Part shown: piece after piece, positions 1-11,632 of the stretch | Layout: each line of letters begins with the position of its first letter | Numbering within the stretch: position 1 is the first letter of the stretch | From: a bacterium | GTDB lineage: Bacteria; Patescibacteriota; Gracilibacteria; Absconditabacterales; Absconditicoccaceae | Assembly: GCA_020627925.1 (NCBI GenBank) | Contig: JAHDFY010000004.1 | Coordinates: 1 to 64,000 of the forward strand | DNA length: 64,000 nt | Reading direction: 5' to 3' | The notes under the pieces: generated by a model | Told to the model about the DNA's origin: nothing | What the model saw: only the letters and a program-made list of their open reading frames with translations | The model's database searches: none | Translations under genes and position numbers: made by a program

Positions 1-1432
1 TATCCGCTACCCCGTCAAAGTCCAAGGCAGATTCTATGTTATCCATTGCACGAACGTGTCCCAAATATAATCACAATCCATTGTGAATGGTCAATCAGTT
101 CCCATTATTTCATGTAAGAACAATTCCACTAAAAAATGCATCAGTAACTCATGAGGCAAATAATCAGTGATAAATTCATGGCTGGCTAATTGATGTATTA
201 GTTATTTGAGTTTTATAAAAAAAAGACTGAGTAAGATTATCTATAGTCACTCAATTTCATACTGTATTAGAAACCGAAAGTCATTCTGAGTAAAAAAGTT
301 CTCATGAGCCAATAACAACACTGGCTCATGAAATAGACACATCAAAAAAGATGATATTATCATGTCATGATGCTAGCGAAATTCCCACTGCTCATGAATT
401 TTGATTGGTAATAGAAACGTTAATAAATTTCACTCATGAAGCTGTTGTATTATCCCCAAGAGAATTTAATCACAAAATAGCTATTTCAGTAGCACCATTG
501 TTTTGCGTCGTTACTGATTCAATATTAACTCAGAACATTCTCCTTCATACAATTCATCAAGCGGCATTATCGGCAATCGTTCATGATTCTAATACAATTC
601 ATGCGTTTTTTTCTGAGTTAGACACAACAATATTTCCAGTTTCTCCGAGAAAAGCAAATCCATATCAATTATTTCACGTAAGAGAAAAATTTGTTACTCT
701 TGCTCATCTTGACTGAATACCCATTCATACTCACAAATTGTTGTAAGAAAATATTGAATCAAATGAAAGATTTACTCAAAAAGCAGAGAACGTACCAATA
801 TTGTCAGTTGAGGATGCAAATTCCGTCAAATAAATTTCATGAAATGATGAGTTATAACCGGAAAAATAAATACCTAACTGGTTATTTGCATGCGATCAAC
901 CGACACCATCATCAGTACCATGAAAAAAAATATTGTCATAAATATGATATGATCAAAAACTATTAATAAAAGATCAAGTTGCACCTCACAAATTAATAGA
1001 AGAAAAGAAGTTAACATCTCCATAACCAACAACAGCAATACAGTCTCCATTTGCAGTACTTTCTCTATCGACAATATAATCTCATGAATCTAAAACATAA
1101 ATGTTACCTCATGTTAATGTTGCAGGAAATGTATTAAAACCTGATTGTATGACTTGTACGTTCATTGTTGTACAAGAATGTAGAGCAGATGGCCAAAAGT
1201 CTGTATAAGCAGTAGCATCTCAAGGTGCTGTTCCATAGAGAGCTTCAACAATGTCTCACGAATTTGCAACAGTAGACCAAAAAGAAGTATCAATATAATT
1301 GTCATTATCCCATGGTCCTGGTGAGGTATTTCGTCACGGAAGCAGAAAAAATGCTGCAGAGACCAATCCTATAGAAAGAATAAAGGCTCGAAAAACCGTG
1401 AAAAATAAACGAGAGTGCTTGTAATAAACCAT
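1..1432 (-). CDS. Surface protein, parallel beta-helix type (3' end outside window)
   Basis: Read with TGA as Gly, the minus strand is open from an ATG at 1432 to the window edge (477 codons), with about 40 in-frame TGA codons and no TAA or TAG. The N-terminus is a typical export signal: positive residues, then a hydrophobic run (AFILSIGLVSAAFFLLPG). The rest is rich in Gly, Asn, Ser and Thr with repeated short patterns such as VTNFSLTGNNGYGF and TGNNGNGLTIHNG, the coil signature of right-handed beta-helix (NosD/pectate-lyase-like) domains. It reads into NIESALDFDGVAD at the edge. Probably secreted or surface-attached; ligand unknown. Under the standard code only short shadows would be found here. 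Confidence 0.75.
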
Positions 1433-1632
1433 TGTAACATGGACATTTTAATAAAGCTATTCATCTTACATAATACGGAATAAAGTATTATATCATAATT
1501 TCATGATTTTAAAAATAACCGACAACAACCATTTTACAAAAAAAAAAGCATAGTAAAAATTTTAAAATATTTTGTAATAAAATTTCTTTTGTATATAGTA
1601 TAGTTAGCGGTGATTTATTTTTGCTTCAAAAA
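1433..1632. other. Divergent intergenic region, AT-rich
   Basis: This gap separates the surface-protein gene on the minus strand from the plus-strand gene at 1633. It is almost all A/T. A TATAGT box lies near 1594-1599 and could serve the plus-strand gene. No RNA gene, repeat or convincing hairpin was seen. Confidence 0.4.
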
Positions 1633-2583
1633 ATGATAGGAAATAGTGAGAGGATAAAAGAAAGCAATGATCAGACAAAAAATAAGAGCATCGAAACAAA
1701 CAAACTTGTTGATTCTTTGTCAAATATTGCAGATCTTCACCAACTCGAAGAAAATATTCTTGATGAACACAAAAACAGCGAAGCTAAAAAGCTCAAATCA
1801 GAAATAATGGAAATTACTCAAGACAACAAAATTTCATTACAAGAAAAGCAATGATTAAAAAATATGATGGCTGCAATGCAAGACCAGCTAGAAGATATAT
1901 TTGGGCTTGATGATGTATGAATTGATTTTGATATATTTGATAACGAGTTTAATAAATTAAAAAAACTCTGATATAGCATCCAAGAAATCAAAAAAATACT
2001 CCTACAAATGCAAAAAAAATTGCAAAATATTTCTCAGAATAAACGAAAAAAAATATCAGAATCTCTACTAACAAATTTTTTGCTACCGCAAAAGCTACAA
2101 GAAACAATTATCGGAGATATTTATAAAAAAATAATTAATATTAAAGAGAACAAAAACACAATTTCTTTTGATACGACACTTGCTATGATAGCATACCTCA
2201 TAGAGAACAAAAAAAATCTTGAAGAAGAACAACAAAAAAAACTTATGGAAAAATTATGGAAATTAATTGTAATGCAGTATTTAGAACGAAAAAAAGTAGA
2301 GATATATGAAATAAATATTGATGAAAACGGAAACATTATCATAACAACAAGAGACGGAACACACATTACTATTTTGAAAGATGACTGGGATGTGCTAGGA
2401 AGTGAATTTATTAATAAGTTTGTTGATAAAGAGTTTTCTGATGAAGATATCCAACAACTAAAAAATCATATTATGGAACATCAGCAAAAACAACCAACAT
2501 TGCAAAAAACAAACAAAAAAAACACTCCCCCTACTGGAAATGGGTCTTCTCATCCCCTTGAAAAAATTTATATAAACAAATAA
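1633..2583 (+). CDS. Unknown charged protein, 316 aa
   Basis: I do not recognise this family. The frame is open with three in-frame TGA (Gly) codons at about 1852, 1918 and 1969. The product is Lys/Glu/Gln-rich with long predicted helices, no signal peptide and no membrane segment. Its C-terminal part has a compact stretch (YEINIDENGNIIITTRDG) that looks like a beta hairpin, then a Gln/Asn/Pro-rich tail. The start is uncertain: TTG at 1621 is in frame just upstream of the ATG at 1633. It lies 74 bp before grpE in the same orientation, but a separate TATAAT before grpE suggests its own promoter. Confidence 0.6.
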
Positions 2584-2657
2584 GTCAGAAATCTTGCAAT
2601 TGCATAACAAACTAATAGTATGACACTTATTATAATTTAATTCTATCTACACCAATT

Positions 2658-3260
2658 ATGACACAAAAAAACGACAATACAACAAATGATATCCTTGACC
2701 AAAAGTTACAAGAAGCACAACAACATGCAGATCAAAAAGATGAAAAAGCTCATCAATCAGAAGAAAAGAAAGTAGCAGATCGCATACAAGAATTAGAAAC
2801 AGAGCTTGCAGAAACACAAGAAATTGCAAAAAAAGCTCAATATGATTATATCACATTAAAAACAGATTTTGATGGTTATAGAAGAAGAAATGAAGAAAAT
2901 GCTGGATCACAAAAGATAGATTCATTAATTTCTGTAGTAAAAAAGTTCTTGCCATTCGTGGAAGGATTAAGAAAATCTATTGAAACTATACCCGAAGAAA
3001 AACACGAAAATCCTATGTCAAAAGGAATTATTTTGACCTACAATAAATTTATACAAACGTTGGAAACAATGGGAATAACTCCTATTGAAGCACTTGGATT
3101 AGATCCAGACAACGAACTACATGAACCCGTATCTATGCAGCCAACACAAGACGAAAAACTCAAAGGAAAAATAATACAAGAATTTGAAAGAGGTTTTGTC
3201 TACCAAAAAGACGGTCACAAAAAAGTCATCAGCACATCAAAAGTTGTTATTTGACAATAA
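2658..3260 (+). CDS. grpE: Nucleotide exchange factor GrpE
   Basis: GrpE releases ADP from DnaK and so drives the Hsp70 chaperone cycle. The 200-aa product has the family layout: a long N-terminal coiled coil (residues about 10-75), DFDGYRRRNEEN at the coil end, then the beta domain with the signature LHEPVSMQP and GFVYQKDGHKKVISTSKVVI. A single TGA (3252-3254) is Gly, followed by Gln and a TAA stop; under the standard code the protein would end two residues early. TATAAT at 2631-2636 lies about 20 nt before the ATG. dnaK and dnaJ are not in the window; hrcA is near 39.4 kb. Confidence 0.95.
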
Positions 3261-3269
3261 TCAATTGTT

Positions 3270-5027
3270 ATGGCTATTGCTATTAATCATATTCCTCATA
3301 CTCCGGGAGTGTATCTCTTCAAAAACTGAAGAGGTACTATTTTGTATATAGGAAAAGCAAAAGATTTAAAAAAAAGGGTGAATCAATATTTTGCACCATG
3401 ATCTGTCCGAAAACAAGACATGATCAATAAAGCAAAACATATTGATTTTATAGAAGTAACTAATGAATCTGAAGCCCTCTACTTGGAAGATAATTTAATC
3501 AAAAAGCACAAACCAGAATACAATAGATTACTCAAAGCTGACAACAGTTATGCCTACATAAAAATAACCAACGAAGAATTCCCCCAAGTATATATTTCCA
3601 GAGATAGAAAAAACGACAAAGCTACCTACATTGGTCCAAAACACAACACTAAAGTACTCAGAAAATTATTGCAATACCTGAGGCAAGTGTACAAGTTTAG
3701 AACAGAACCTAAAGGAAAATTTAACAAAGGAGAGGTATCTTCTGATTTCTACTTTTGACTGGATGCATGACGAAGTATCTATGCAAAACTTAATGACAAA
3801 AACGCAGCAAAATATATTGCCAAAGGAAAAGCTGCATGACTCGCCATGGACAAAAGCTATCAAGAATACAAAACAGAATACAAAAAAATAATGAAACAAC
3901 TCATTAGTTTTTTTAATGGAAACATAAGGAGCATTACCAAAGACATAGAAAAAAAATTACAAGAATGTATTGCCAATCAACATTTTGAATATGCAGCAAC
4001 CCTGAGGGACATATACCTTCACTTAGAACAATTAACAGAAAGACAGCACGTTGTACTCAATCCATCACTAACGGGAAAAATTGTTCGGCTTACCACAATA
4101 AACCAACACCATGTTTTGATCATGGTTCATATTTTTGAATGAAAAATGATCGATATTGTAAGGGAAAAATATCTTGTCAATGATCGAAGTTACAATCAAA
4201 TTATAAGTGCTTGTGAAAATGATTTTGGAACAATGGATATTTTTGAATACCACAATGAACAGTTCTGAAAAATTGAAAAAAATTATCTTTTGGAAAAAAA
4301 ACACCATCATACATTTCTCCTTGTTTCTCAAACAATGAAGAGAATAAAAAAAGATGAGCGATCAGCAATTTATGAATTAATGGAGAAATTTATCGACTCA
4401 TATCTTGCTTCTGATTCCTTTCGTGAACATTCATTGCTTAATGAACTATTACAAAACCTTGAAAAAAAATATAAGCTGACACAATTCCCGTATCGTATTG
4501 AATGTGTCGATATATCACACCTTTCTGGTGGTCGAATTAGTTGATGATTAGCTACATTTATCGGATGAATACCATTCAAAAAATGATACCGCCGCTACAA
4601 AATAGAATCAGTAAAAGAATCAACTGGTTACAACAATGATTACCAAGCACTCAAAGAAATTATAATAAGAAGATTTTTAACATGATCCAAAACAGCTTCC
4701 TCTGAATTACCTGAATTATTTATCATTGACGGAGGAAAAGGGCAACTGTGAATAATAAAGCAACTTATAAAAAAATACCCAGAGCTAAAGGGTATTATGC
4801 CCAAAGTACAATTTGTTTCATTGGGTAAGGGAGAAGCAAGGCATAGCAAAGGAAAAACAGCAGGAGCACAAGAAGTACTCTACTCGCTAGACAAGCACAA
4901 CAATATCATGGAGAAAAAACTTGACTACGATCAAACAGATAAAATTCTTATCAAAGTAAGAGATGAGGCTCACCGTTTTGCCAATAATTATAGAAAAAAG
5001 CGTATGAGCATGGAATGGAGAGAATAA
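3270..5027 (+). CDS. uvrC: Excinuclease ABC subunit C (lacks HhH tail)
   Basis: UvrC makes both incisions in nucleotide excision repair. Visible domains: GIY-YIG nuclease at the start (HTPGVYLFKN then ILYIGKAKDLKKRV), a UVR motif for UvrB contact near residues 220-250 (CIANQHFEYAATLRD), and the RNase-H-like second nuclease (RIECVDISHLSGG, GYRRYKI, FIIDGGKGQL). It ends at RDEAHRFANNYRKKRMSMEWRE, directly after the RNase-H domain, so the C-terminal helix-hairpin-helix pair of typical UvrC (about 600-620 aa) is missing at 585 aa. About a dozen TGA codons fall at glycines. The start lies 9 bp after the grpE stop, so the two are probably co-transcribed. Confidence 0.95.
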
Positions 5028-5044
5028 CATTTTATTAATCCATT

Positions 5045-6295
5045 CTATTCTGTTATTGTTTTTGTAGACGAAAGCAATTTATTTTTTTGGGAATGTGGTA
5101 CCAATAAATATTTCACTGAAACGTCAATTCCTCATCACACCATAACTGGATCTTTAACAAGATTTCCATTAAATTGCAAAGGAAAACGAGCTTGTGGAGT
5201 TAAAGAAACAGTAAAGATAAAAGGACTTGCTGTGTTTTTAGCACGATTCATTCCACCAACAGAAAGACCTAATGTTCATCAAACAAGTGCTTGTGCAAGA
5301 ATTCTATTGTGGAGTAATGTCGTACGAAGTCACAAAGTAAAAGCAAGCTTTGGATTAATAAAAGCAGCTCCTTTGTCCAGCTTAGGTTCATTTCAATATT
5401 CATCTATATTTCTCACGTCAGGAGAAAAAAATGGTTGATTATTTTTCTGATCAATATCTTTGTTATATCCCGAACGCATAAAATGTTCTGAAATGTCATG
5501 AGTGTAAGTCACTTCACTAAAGGGAACAATAACTGTGTGAATAGATCATCAAGGATTTACAAAATCTACTCCTAAAGCAAAGGATAATTCATCAGCTTCT
5601 TTTATATAAGAATATTCTCAAGAAAATGATTGTACGTTATTAAAAAAAGAAGAATATTTTACTCCCATCATTCTATAGTCGTAGTTAGATGGTTTATCAA
5701 CTTTGAAAGAGATAGATTTATAATTTTTTGCTTTTTTTTCATCAACTCACAAAAATAAAGCAATATCTGATGGGGAAGCAAGAAATAGATTAACTCCGGT
5801 TTCTTCAAAATATTTATTAATTTTTTTTATTGCCCAATTTCCAATATACAAAACACTATTTTTCGATTCATTTTCTAGTCCATGGTCTCTGACATATGAA
5901 CGAAAAATTTCTCATACTTTTTTCGTTTGCTGTTCTTCATATAAAGGGATAATAGAATCTTTTGAAATTGTAAGCTTATCATTTTCATTATAAGATATTT
6001 CTGTATTATGAGACATAATTGTGTTTTGTGCATGAATAGAGTTTCCTTCTCAGACTATAGATAACGAAAGTAGCCCAATAAGCATTTGCTGTTTAATAGA
6101 AAGCTGCATAGATTCTGGTAATTGAGAAAAAAAACCAGCATTGGCAGAGAAGATTTTCTTTACATATTCCAAAAAGACAGAAACTACTGACAATACATCA
6201 AATGCTTCTGTTGATGTATTTTGAGAAATAGCAAAACGCTTACTTACTTGTGAATCATTTTCTAAAGAGTTAGAAGCTAATAGCTTTTTATCCAT
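5045..6295 (-). CDS. Unknown protein with internal hydrophobic segment, 416 aa
   Basis: Not recognised. Open on the minus strand from ATG at 6295 to TAG with several in-frame TGA (Gly) codons. The first 70 residues are polar, followed by a hydrophobic run (MLIGLLSLSIVGEGNSIHAQ, about residues 70-90) that resembles a late signal sequence with an extended N-region. The remainder is soluble-looking and ends in a Gly-rich, beta-like segment (TLGLSVGGMNRAKNTAS). It faces uvrC tail to tail and is separated from rseP by a terminator, so it is probably its own transcript. Likely exported or membrane-anchored; role unknown. Confidence 0.65.
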
Positions 6296-6353
6296 AATAA
6301 TATTTTAACAAATAATTACATTGACATACACACGATAATATCTTTTTTTAAAT

Positions 6354-6390
6354 AAAAAACAAGCAATAAAATTATTGCTTGTTTTTTTGT
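6354..6390 (-). terminator. Hairpin terminator after rseP
   Basis: Arms 6357-6369 and 6372-6384 are perfect complements (AACAAGCAATAA type), flanked by A runs on the left and T runs on the right, so it can act on either strand. It lies 10 nt past the rseP stop on the minus strand. Confidence 0.8.
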
Positions 6391-6393
6391 TGT

Positions 6394-7593
6394 TTAGAAA
6401 ATACTTATTCACCAAACTTGATCTAAATCTTTGAAAATTAAGTAGACTCAAAGAAGAAGAAGAAGAAGAAAGAATACCACATTAAGATATCCTTCAATCG
6501 TGAAATATGTTTCTTTTTTTAGTCACAGAACATGTTGAATAATAACTCCTACTAACCTACCTCCATCTAATGCAGGTATTGGCAACAAGTTAAATACAGC
6601 AAGCGCAAGAGAAATCATCGCAGCAAATGCAGCGTAGCCTATTGCTCATGTTCTCATAAAGATAGTTCTTCCTACATCAACAGCACCAACAGGGCTAGTG
6701 AACTTATTCAAAGTATCTTTCACTTGTTTACCATGAAATGTAACGAGTCACTCACCAAGAGAACCCAATGTATAAAGCATGTGGCTTGATTGTGCTCCCA
6801 TTTCTTTCAAAGCAATTCACCACGACTCAACAAATCAAAACTTCATCACGGGAAGTTCTTTTTCTATACCTTGAAAAGCAACTCACAGAATACAATCTTG
6901 TTCCGGACAAGGAAGCATCAGTGAAATCATTTCTTCGTTTCTTAGTACCTGTAGTGCAACTTCCTTACCAATTGCTTGTTGTAGTGCTGATGTGATAGTA
7001 AGAGAATCGACTGACTGACCATCAATTGTCTTGATCACATCGCCAGTTCTCATACCAATAGTATATCACAGTCACTCAGAATGAAGCGCTTGCACCGTAG
7101 GATCAACAGCAAAATCTTTTTCATCAACATATCCTTTTTCTACAAGGAAAGACATTGTTGGCATCAAATAACTTGTATTACGTTGTGCTGTTGCATTTTC
7201 TGGTGCAATAGTAATTGGCTTAATACCTACCATAAATAGTACAGCAAAAACAATCCAAGCAAAAAGAAAATTAACCAAAACACCTCCCAATAAAATAAGG
7301 ATTTTATGAAAGATGTTAGCTTGGATAAAGCTATCTTTTGCAGTAAATGTCTCTTTGTCTGTTGGATCTTCTCCTTTGAGTCTAACAAAACCTCACAAAG
7401 GAATCCAATTAAGAGTATACTCTGTTCCATCTTTGTCACGTCAAAGTGTTAATGCTTTGGGAGGGATTCCAATACCAAATTCCAAAACTTTTACTCCTGA
7501 TTTTTTCGCTGCGAAAAAATGTCCTAACTCGTGAATCAACACCAAGAACATAAAAACAAAAATTCATACGAGAATTGAGAGAAATGTAGTCAT
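6394..7593 (-). CDS. rseP: Site-2 membrane metalloprotease (RseP/M50)
   Basis: This is an intramembrane zinc protease of the RseP/MucP family, which cuts transmembrane anti-sigma factors or signal peptides. The zinc motif HELGH lies in the first membrane helix, a PDZ-like region follows (GMRTGDVIKTIDGQSVDSL), and the second metal motif is LPIPALDGGR in a late helix; length 399 aa is normal. Many glycines are TGA. Six CTT codons in a row (6451-6468) code for a run of Leu in the last membrane helix, a small trinucleotide repeat. No obvious sigma/anti-sigma partner sits next to it. Confidence 0.93.
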
Positions 7594-7697
7594 ACGTACA
7601 GGTAGAACTAGTATAAACGGCAAAGATTATATGTATGCAAAAACTCATTGCAAGCTACTATTTACAATTGGAATGAAAACAAAAATAAGTACAATCC

Positions 7698-7703
7698 TAT
7701 AAT
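7698..7703 (+). promoter_or_regulatory. -10 box for tatD-queA
   Basis: TATAAT 27 nt upstream of the tatD ATG, in the divergent gap between rseP and tatD. No clear -35 box. Confidence 0.5.
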
Positions 7704-7729
7704 ATTTTTTTCATCTATAAGCAAAACCA

Positions 7730-8557
7730 ATGTACTACGACGCTCACACCCACCTTAATGACAGCTATTTATACGAAAACTGGAAAGAACATATACAGGA
7801 ATTTCTTTCGATAGGAGGTAAATGATTGATAAACATAGGTGTTGATCATGTACACAATCAAAGAGCAATACAAATTGCTCATCAAGCGTCTTTGAACGAA
7901 GAATTTCGCCAACTTGTAGTAAAAGCCACTATAGGAATTCATCCATACGAAATTGCTGTTAGCAACATCACAGATACCAACAAAGAACAAGAAATAAGCA
8001 ACATGAAAACACTCTACGAAACAAACAAACAGCATATAGTAGCAATTGGTGAAATTGGTATAGATACTCACTACGAGTGAACACAAAAAACTCTTTCTTT
8101 ACAAAAAGAATTATTTGACCGCCAATGTTCGTATGCAGACAAATTGTGATTACCCGTTGTTATTCACAGTAGAGCAAACTTTCCTGCAACCTTGGAAGTA
8201 CTACAACACTACCCTCACCTAGCTATATATTTTCACTGTCGAAGTTATGATACGGGTGAAATACAGCAAGCAATCAATATGTTCCCTAATTTTTATGTTG
8301 GTTTTTGTGGAAACATTACATACAAAAAAGCCGACAATATTAGAAACTCATTACACATACTCCGAAATGAATCTCCTCAAAGCATTCTTTTGGAAACAGA
8401 TGCACCATATCTCAGCCCACAAGCGGTTCGTAAGCACAAGAATAAACCAAGTTTTATTCCCTACTTGTATCAGTTCGTTGCAGAGCAACTAGCAATAAAG
8501 GAAGATCAATTACAACAAACAATCAAAAGCAATTTTACACGTCTATATCAATTGTAA
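7730..8557 (+). CDS. tatD: TatD family metal-dependent hydrolase
   Basis: TatD proteins are metal-dependent DNases/hydrolases of the TIM-barrel amidohydrolase fold. The 275-aa product begins MYYDAHTHLND with the metal-binding HxH, and has IGIHPYE, AIGEIGID (metal Glu), VVIHSR, and the closing LLETDAPYLSP with the metal Asp. The codon after FHC (8240-8242, family HCF or HCW) is CGA, where an aromatic residue is expected; this supports CGA = Trp. Three TGA codons at glycines. Only 3 bp separate the stop from queA, so the two are an operon. Confidence 0.93.
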
Positions 8558-8560
8558 CAT

Positions 8561-9760
8561 ATGTACTCTCTTCATGATTATGAATTTGTGCTACCAGATA
8601 AGCTTATTGCCCAAGAAGCGATAAAACCACGTAATCATGCAAAAATGCTATTCTGTACAATAGATAAGCAACAAAACATGACATATCAGGACAAACACTT
8701 TTATGATCTACCCGACGTGATAGGATCAGATGCTGTCTTTTTTTTCAATAATACCAAAGTAATCAAAGCAAGAATTCCTCTCACGAATGCACTTATCACA
8801 AGAAACTATTTACCCGATAGTCACAAGCGAAAACAACGTACGCTAGACAAGGGAGAAATATTTATTTACAAAGTACACTCATTTGATGAATGACTCATAG
8901 AGGTACTCGTTTCTGATGGAAAAAATTTCAAACCATGAACGACTATTCGTTTAGATGAGACATATAGTTTTGAGAGTCTTACATTCAAAGAACATGGAAT
9001 TTTGATGAAATTACAAGGAGGAACACTACAATCATTTTTGAATGAATACGCCCAAATGCCACTCCCTCCTTATATCACCTATGAGCAAAAAAAAGAAATA
9101 GACTACCAAACAATTTTTGCAACAACACCAGGATCTGTGGCTGCTCCCACAGCAAGTTTACACTTCGATCAGCAGTTGCTTGATTCTCTCAAAAAATCCT
9201 GACACCAACAAGAACATCTTACGTTACACGTATCGCTTGGTACATTTAAACCTGTCGATGTTGACGATATACAAGCCTACCAAATACATGCCGAATCAGC
9301 AACAATACATCAAAGTCTTTTTACAAAGATAGCAGATTACAAAAACAAAAAAAAGAATATTGTCGCTGTTTGATCGACAGCCACACGTACGCTTGAGTCA
9401 TTGACGTATGTTTGGCCTTTCATTAAGACACAATATCTATTCGATAAAAAAACGCATGCATACCGAGAGGCTATCTATCAACAACGCAACAAACAAAACA
9501 AAAAAGACATCATTACTCATCTTCATTATGGGGAAGATGGAAATATCTTTTTTGATACTTCTTTGTATATTTCACCAGGCTATAAGCCATTGACCATTAA
9601 TTCATTAGTCACTAATTTTCACTTACCAGGAACTTCTTTGCTCATAATGGTTGCATCACTCATGGGTTATAGCAATCAAAAAATGGCGTACAAACACGCC
9701 ATTGCCAATGAATATAGATTTTATAGTTTTGGTGATTGAATGGTAATTAAGCTTACATAA
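8561..9760 (+). CDS. queA: tRNA ribosyltransferase-isomerase QueA
   Basis: QueA transfers and rearranges the ribosyl part of S-adenosylmethionine onto 7-aminomethyl-deazaguanine in tRNA to make epoxyqueuosine. The family marks are present: HYDFVLP-like start ([13 protein letters not shown]), [35 protein letters not shown], and the C-terminal [20 protein letters not shown] and [10 protein letters not shown]. At 399 aa it is longer than the usual 340-360, with an insertion around residues 85-110. Its end overlaps the convergent dnaG end by 8 bp. No other queuosine genes are in the window. Confidence 0.94.
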
Positions 9761-11477
9761 GAACATTCCTCAATTGTTCAAAAAACTTTTGTTTTTCTTC
9801 CGTAACAAGTGACGGAGATTTAATAGTGATTTTTACTAGTCTATTGACCTCATCAAGCAATACCTTGCGAAGCATTGCATCTTTGGTTTGTCTTTCTGAT
9901 AATTTTGCTAATTCTTGTTCTCGTCGTAACTGTTCTTCTTCTAATTTTGCAATATCTTCAACAGAAAGCTCTTTTTGTTGTACCACTAGAGCAAACAAAT
10001 CATCGCCATGGTGAACATGTAATCAATGAAGCAAATCTTTCATTTTTGGCCACAAAGATGAGTCATCTAATAAAGAATCAGCAAAGTCTTGGTACAACAA
10101 TGATGCCAACAAAATAGATTTTTTAGGTCTATATCATTCTGGTTTTTTTTCTTCATTTTTTTGTCGCGTAGGAGTTCTTTTTTTTCATGATTTCACATAT
10201 TGTGTATATTGAGCTTTGAGGTAACTTTCATTGATACCTAACTGATCAGATAGGAATTGTAAATAATGCATTTGGACAGTAAGACTGTGCATCGATTGCA
10301 AAAGATCAAACATGACTCATTGAAGTTTTTGTTGTTGCACAGGAGATCAGTCACTTCTTTCTTGTAATTGGCCAAATACTCGTTTAAATCAATCTGTTGC
10401 ATTTTCTATCATTGCAGCGATAGCATTATGAGCATTTTCTCATTTTTGGCGAACTACATCATCAATATCTTTTGCATCTCAGACAATAGTCATCATACGA
10501 GGAAAAACATCACGAGAATATGCAAGCTTGAGTCATCTTATAGTTGCTTGTAGACCTGCCTCATCATTATCAAAAAGAAATAAGACATCATTCGTGTACC
10601 TTTGCATTTGTTGTACGTGCTGCTTTGTCAATGACGTTCAACACGTTGCAACAGCAATAGGAAATCACGCCACCGAAAGAGCAATAACATCCATATATCA
10701 TTCAACAACAATAAGTTTTTGGAAATCTTTAATATTTTTTTTGACGTAATTAATACCGTAAAGCACTTTTGATTTGTCATAAAGAGCAGTATCAGGAGTA
10801 TTCAGGTATTTCGGTTGTTGCTCTTCACTCAACGACCTTGCACCAAATGCAATAACGTTACCCATATGATCCCAAATAGGAAAAATTAGTCTATGACGAA
10901 AAAAAGAAAAAAGTCACTTATCATTTTTTTTTGCAAGACCTGCAACAAGCATATCTTCTTCGGTAAATCAATGCTTTACTAAGTAATGCAGTAAATCATT
11001 ATAACTATCAGGCAAATAACCAAGAGAGTATTGTTGTATCATGTCATCCGTTAGCTTTCTTTTTTGTTTCACATATTTTTCTGCTTCTGATCAAGGGAAT
11101 TTTTTCATTGCCCATTCATAGACAATACGGTTCATGCGCTTTATTCATTCTTTTTTTACTCAGTACTCTTTATCATATGAATAATTTTCCAAATACTGCT
11201 CTATCTGAATATTTCCTATTTCTGCCAACATTTTGATAGCATCCATAAAGTCTATTTTTTCCAATTCCATAACAAGGGTAATAACATTACCTCCAATTCC
11301 AGTACTAAAACATTTAAAAATTTGCTTCTGTGGAGAAACAACAAAGGAAGGGGTTCTTTCTTTTTTGAAAGGGCTCAATGCCACAAAATTACTTCAAGAT
11401 CTTCTCAGGGTAAGATAACGAGAGGCAACATCAACGATATCAACTCAATTTTTTACAGCATCAGTAAGAGCAGACAT
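9753..11477 (-). CDS. dnaG: DNA primase DnaG with degenerate zinc-binding domain
   Basis: Primase makes RNA primers for replication. The catalytic core is intact: FRHRLIFPIWDHMGNVIAFG, PKYLNTPDT, and the TOPRIM domain with VVEGYMDVIAL and FLFDNDEAGLQA. The N-terminal CHC2 zinc domain is recognisable from its fold (ERTPSFVVSPQKQIFKCF) but three of the four usual zinc ligands are replaced: the family CPFH is SPFK and CFGC is CFST. Length 574 aa is normal. Many TGA glycines. Its 3' end overlaps queA by 8 bp in convergent orientation. It is followed upstream by a divergent promoter region. Confidence 0.95.
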
Positions 11478-11596
11478 AACCTAACAAATAAAGATAAAAA
11501 GAAACAACAATAAGAAAACTATATCAAAACTACGAAACATAACAAGAGCATGAACAGCTATTTATACTATATATTTATTTTTTTTGAAGAAAGTGC

Positions 11597-11602
11597 TATA
11601 AT
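11597..11602 (+). promoter_or_regulatory. -10 box upstream of CBS-domain gene
   Basis: TATAAT 30 nt before the ATG at 11633, in the divergent gap next to dnaG. No convincing -35 element. Confidence 0.5.
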
Positions 11603-11632
11603 TACCACAGACAATTTACCCTCAAAAAGTTG

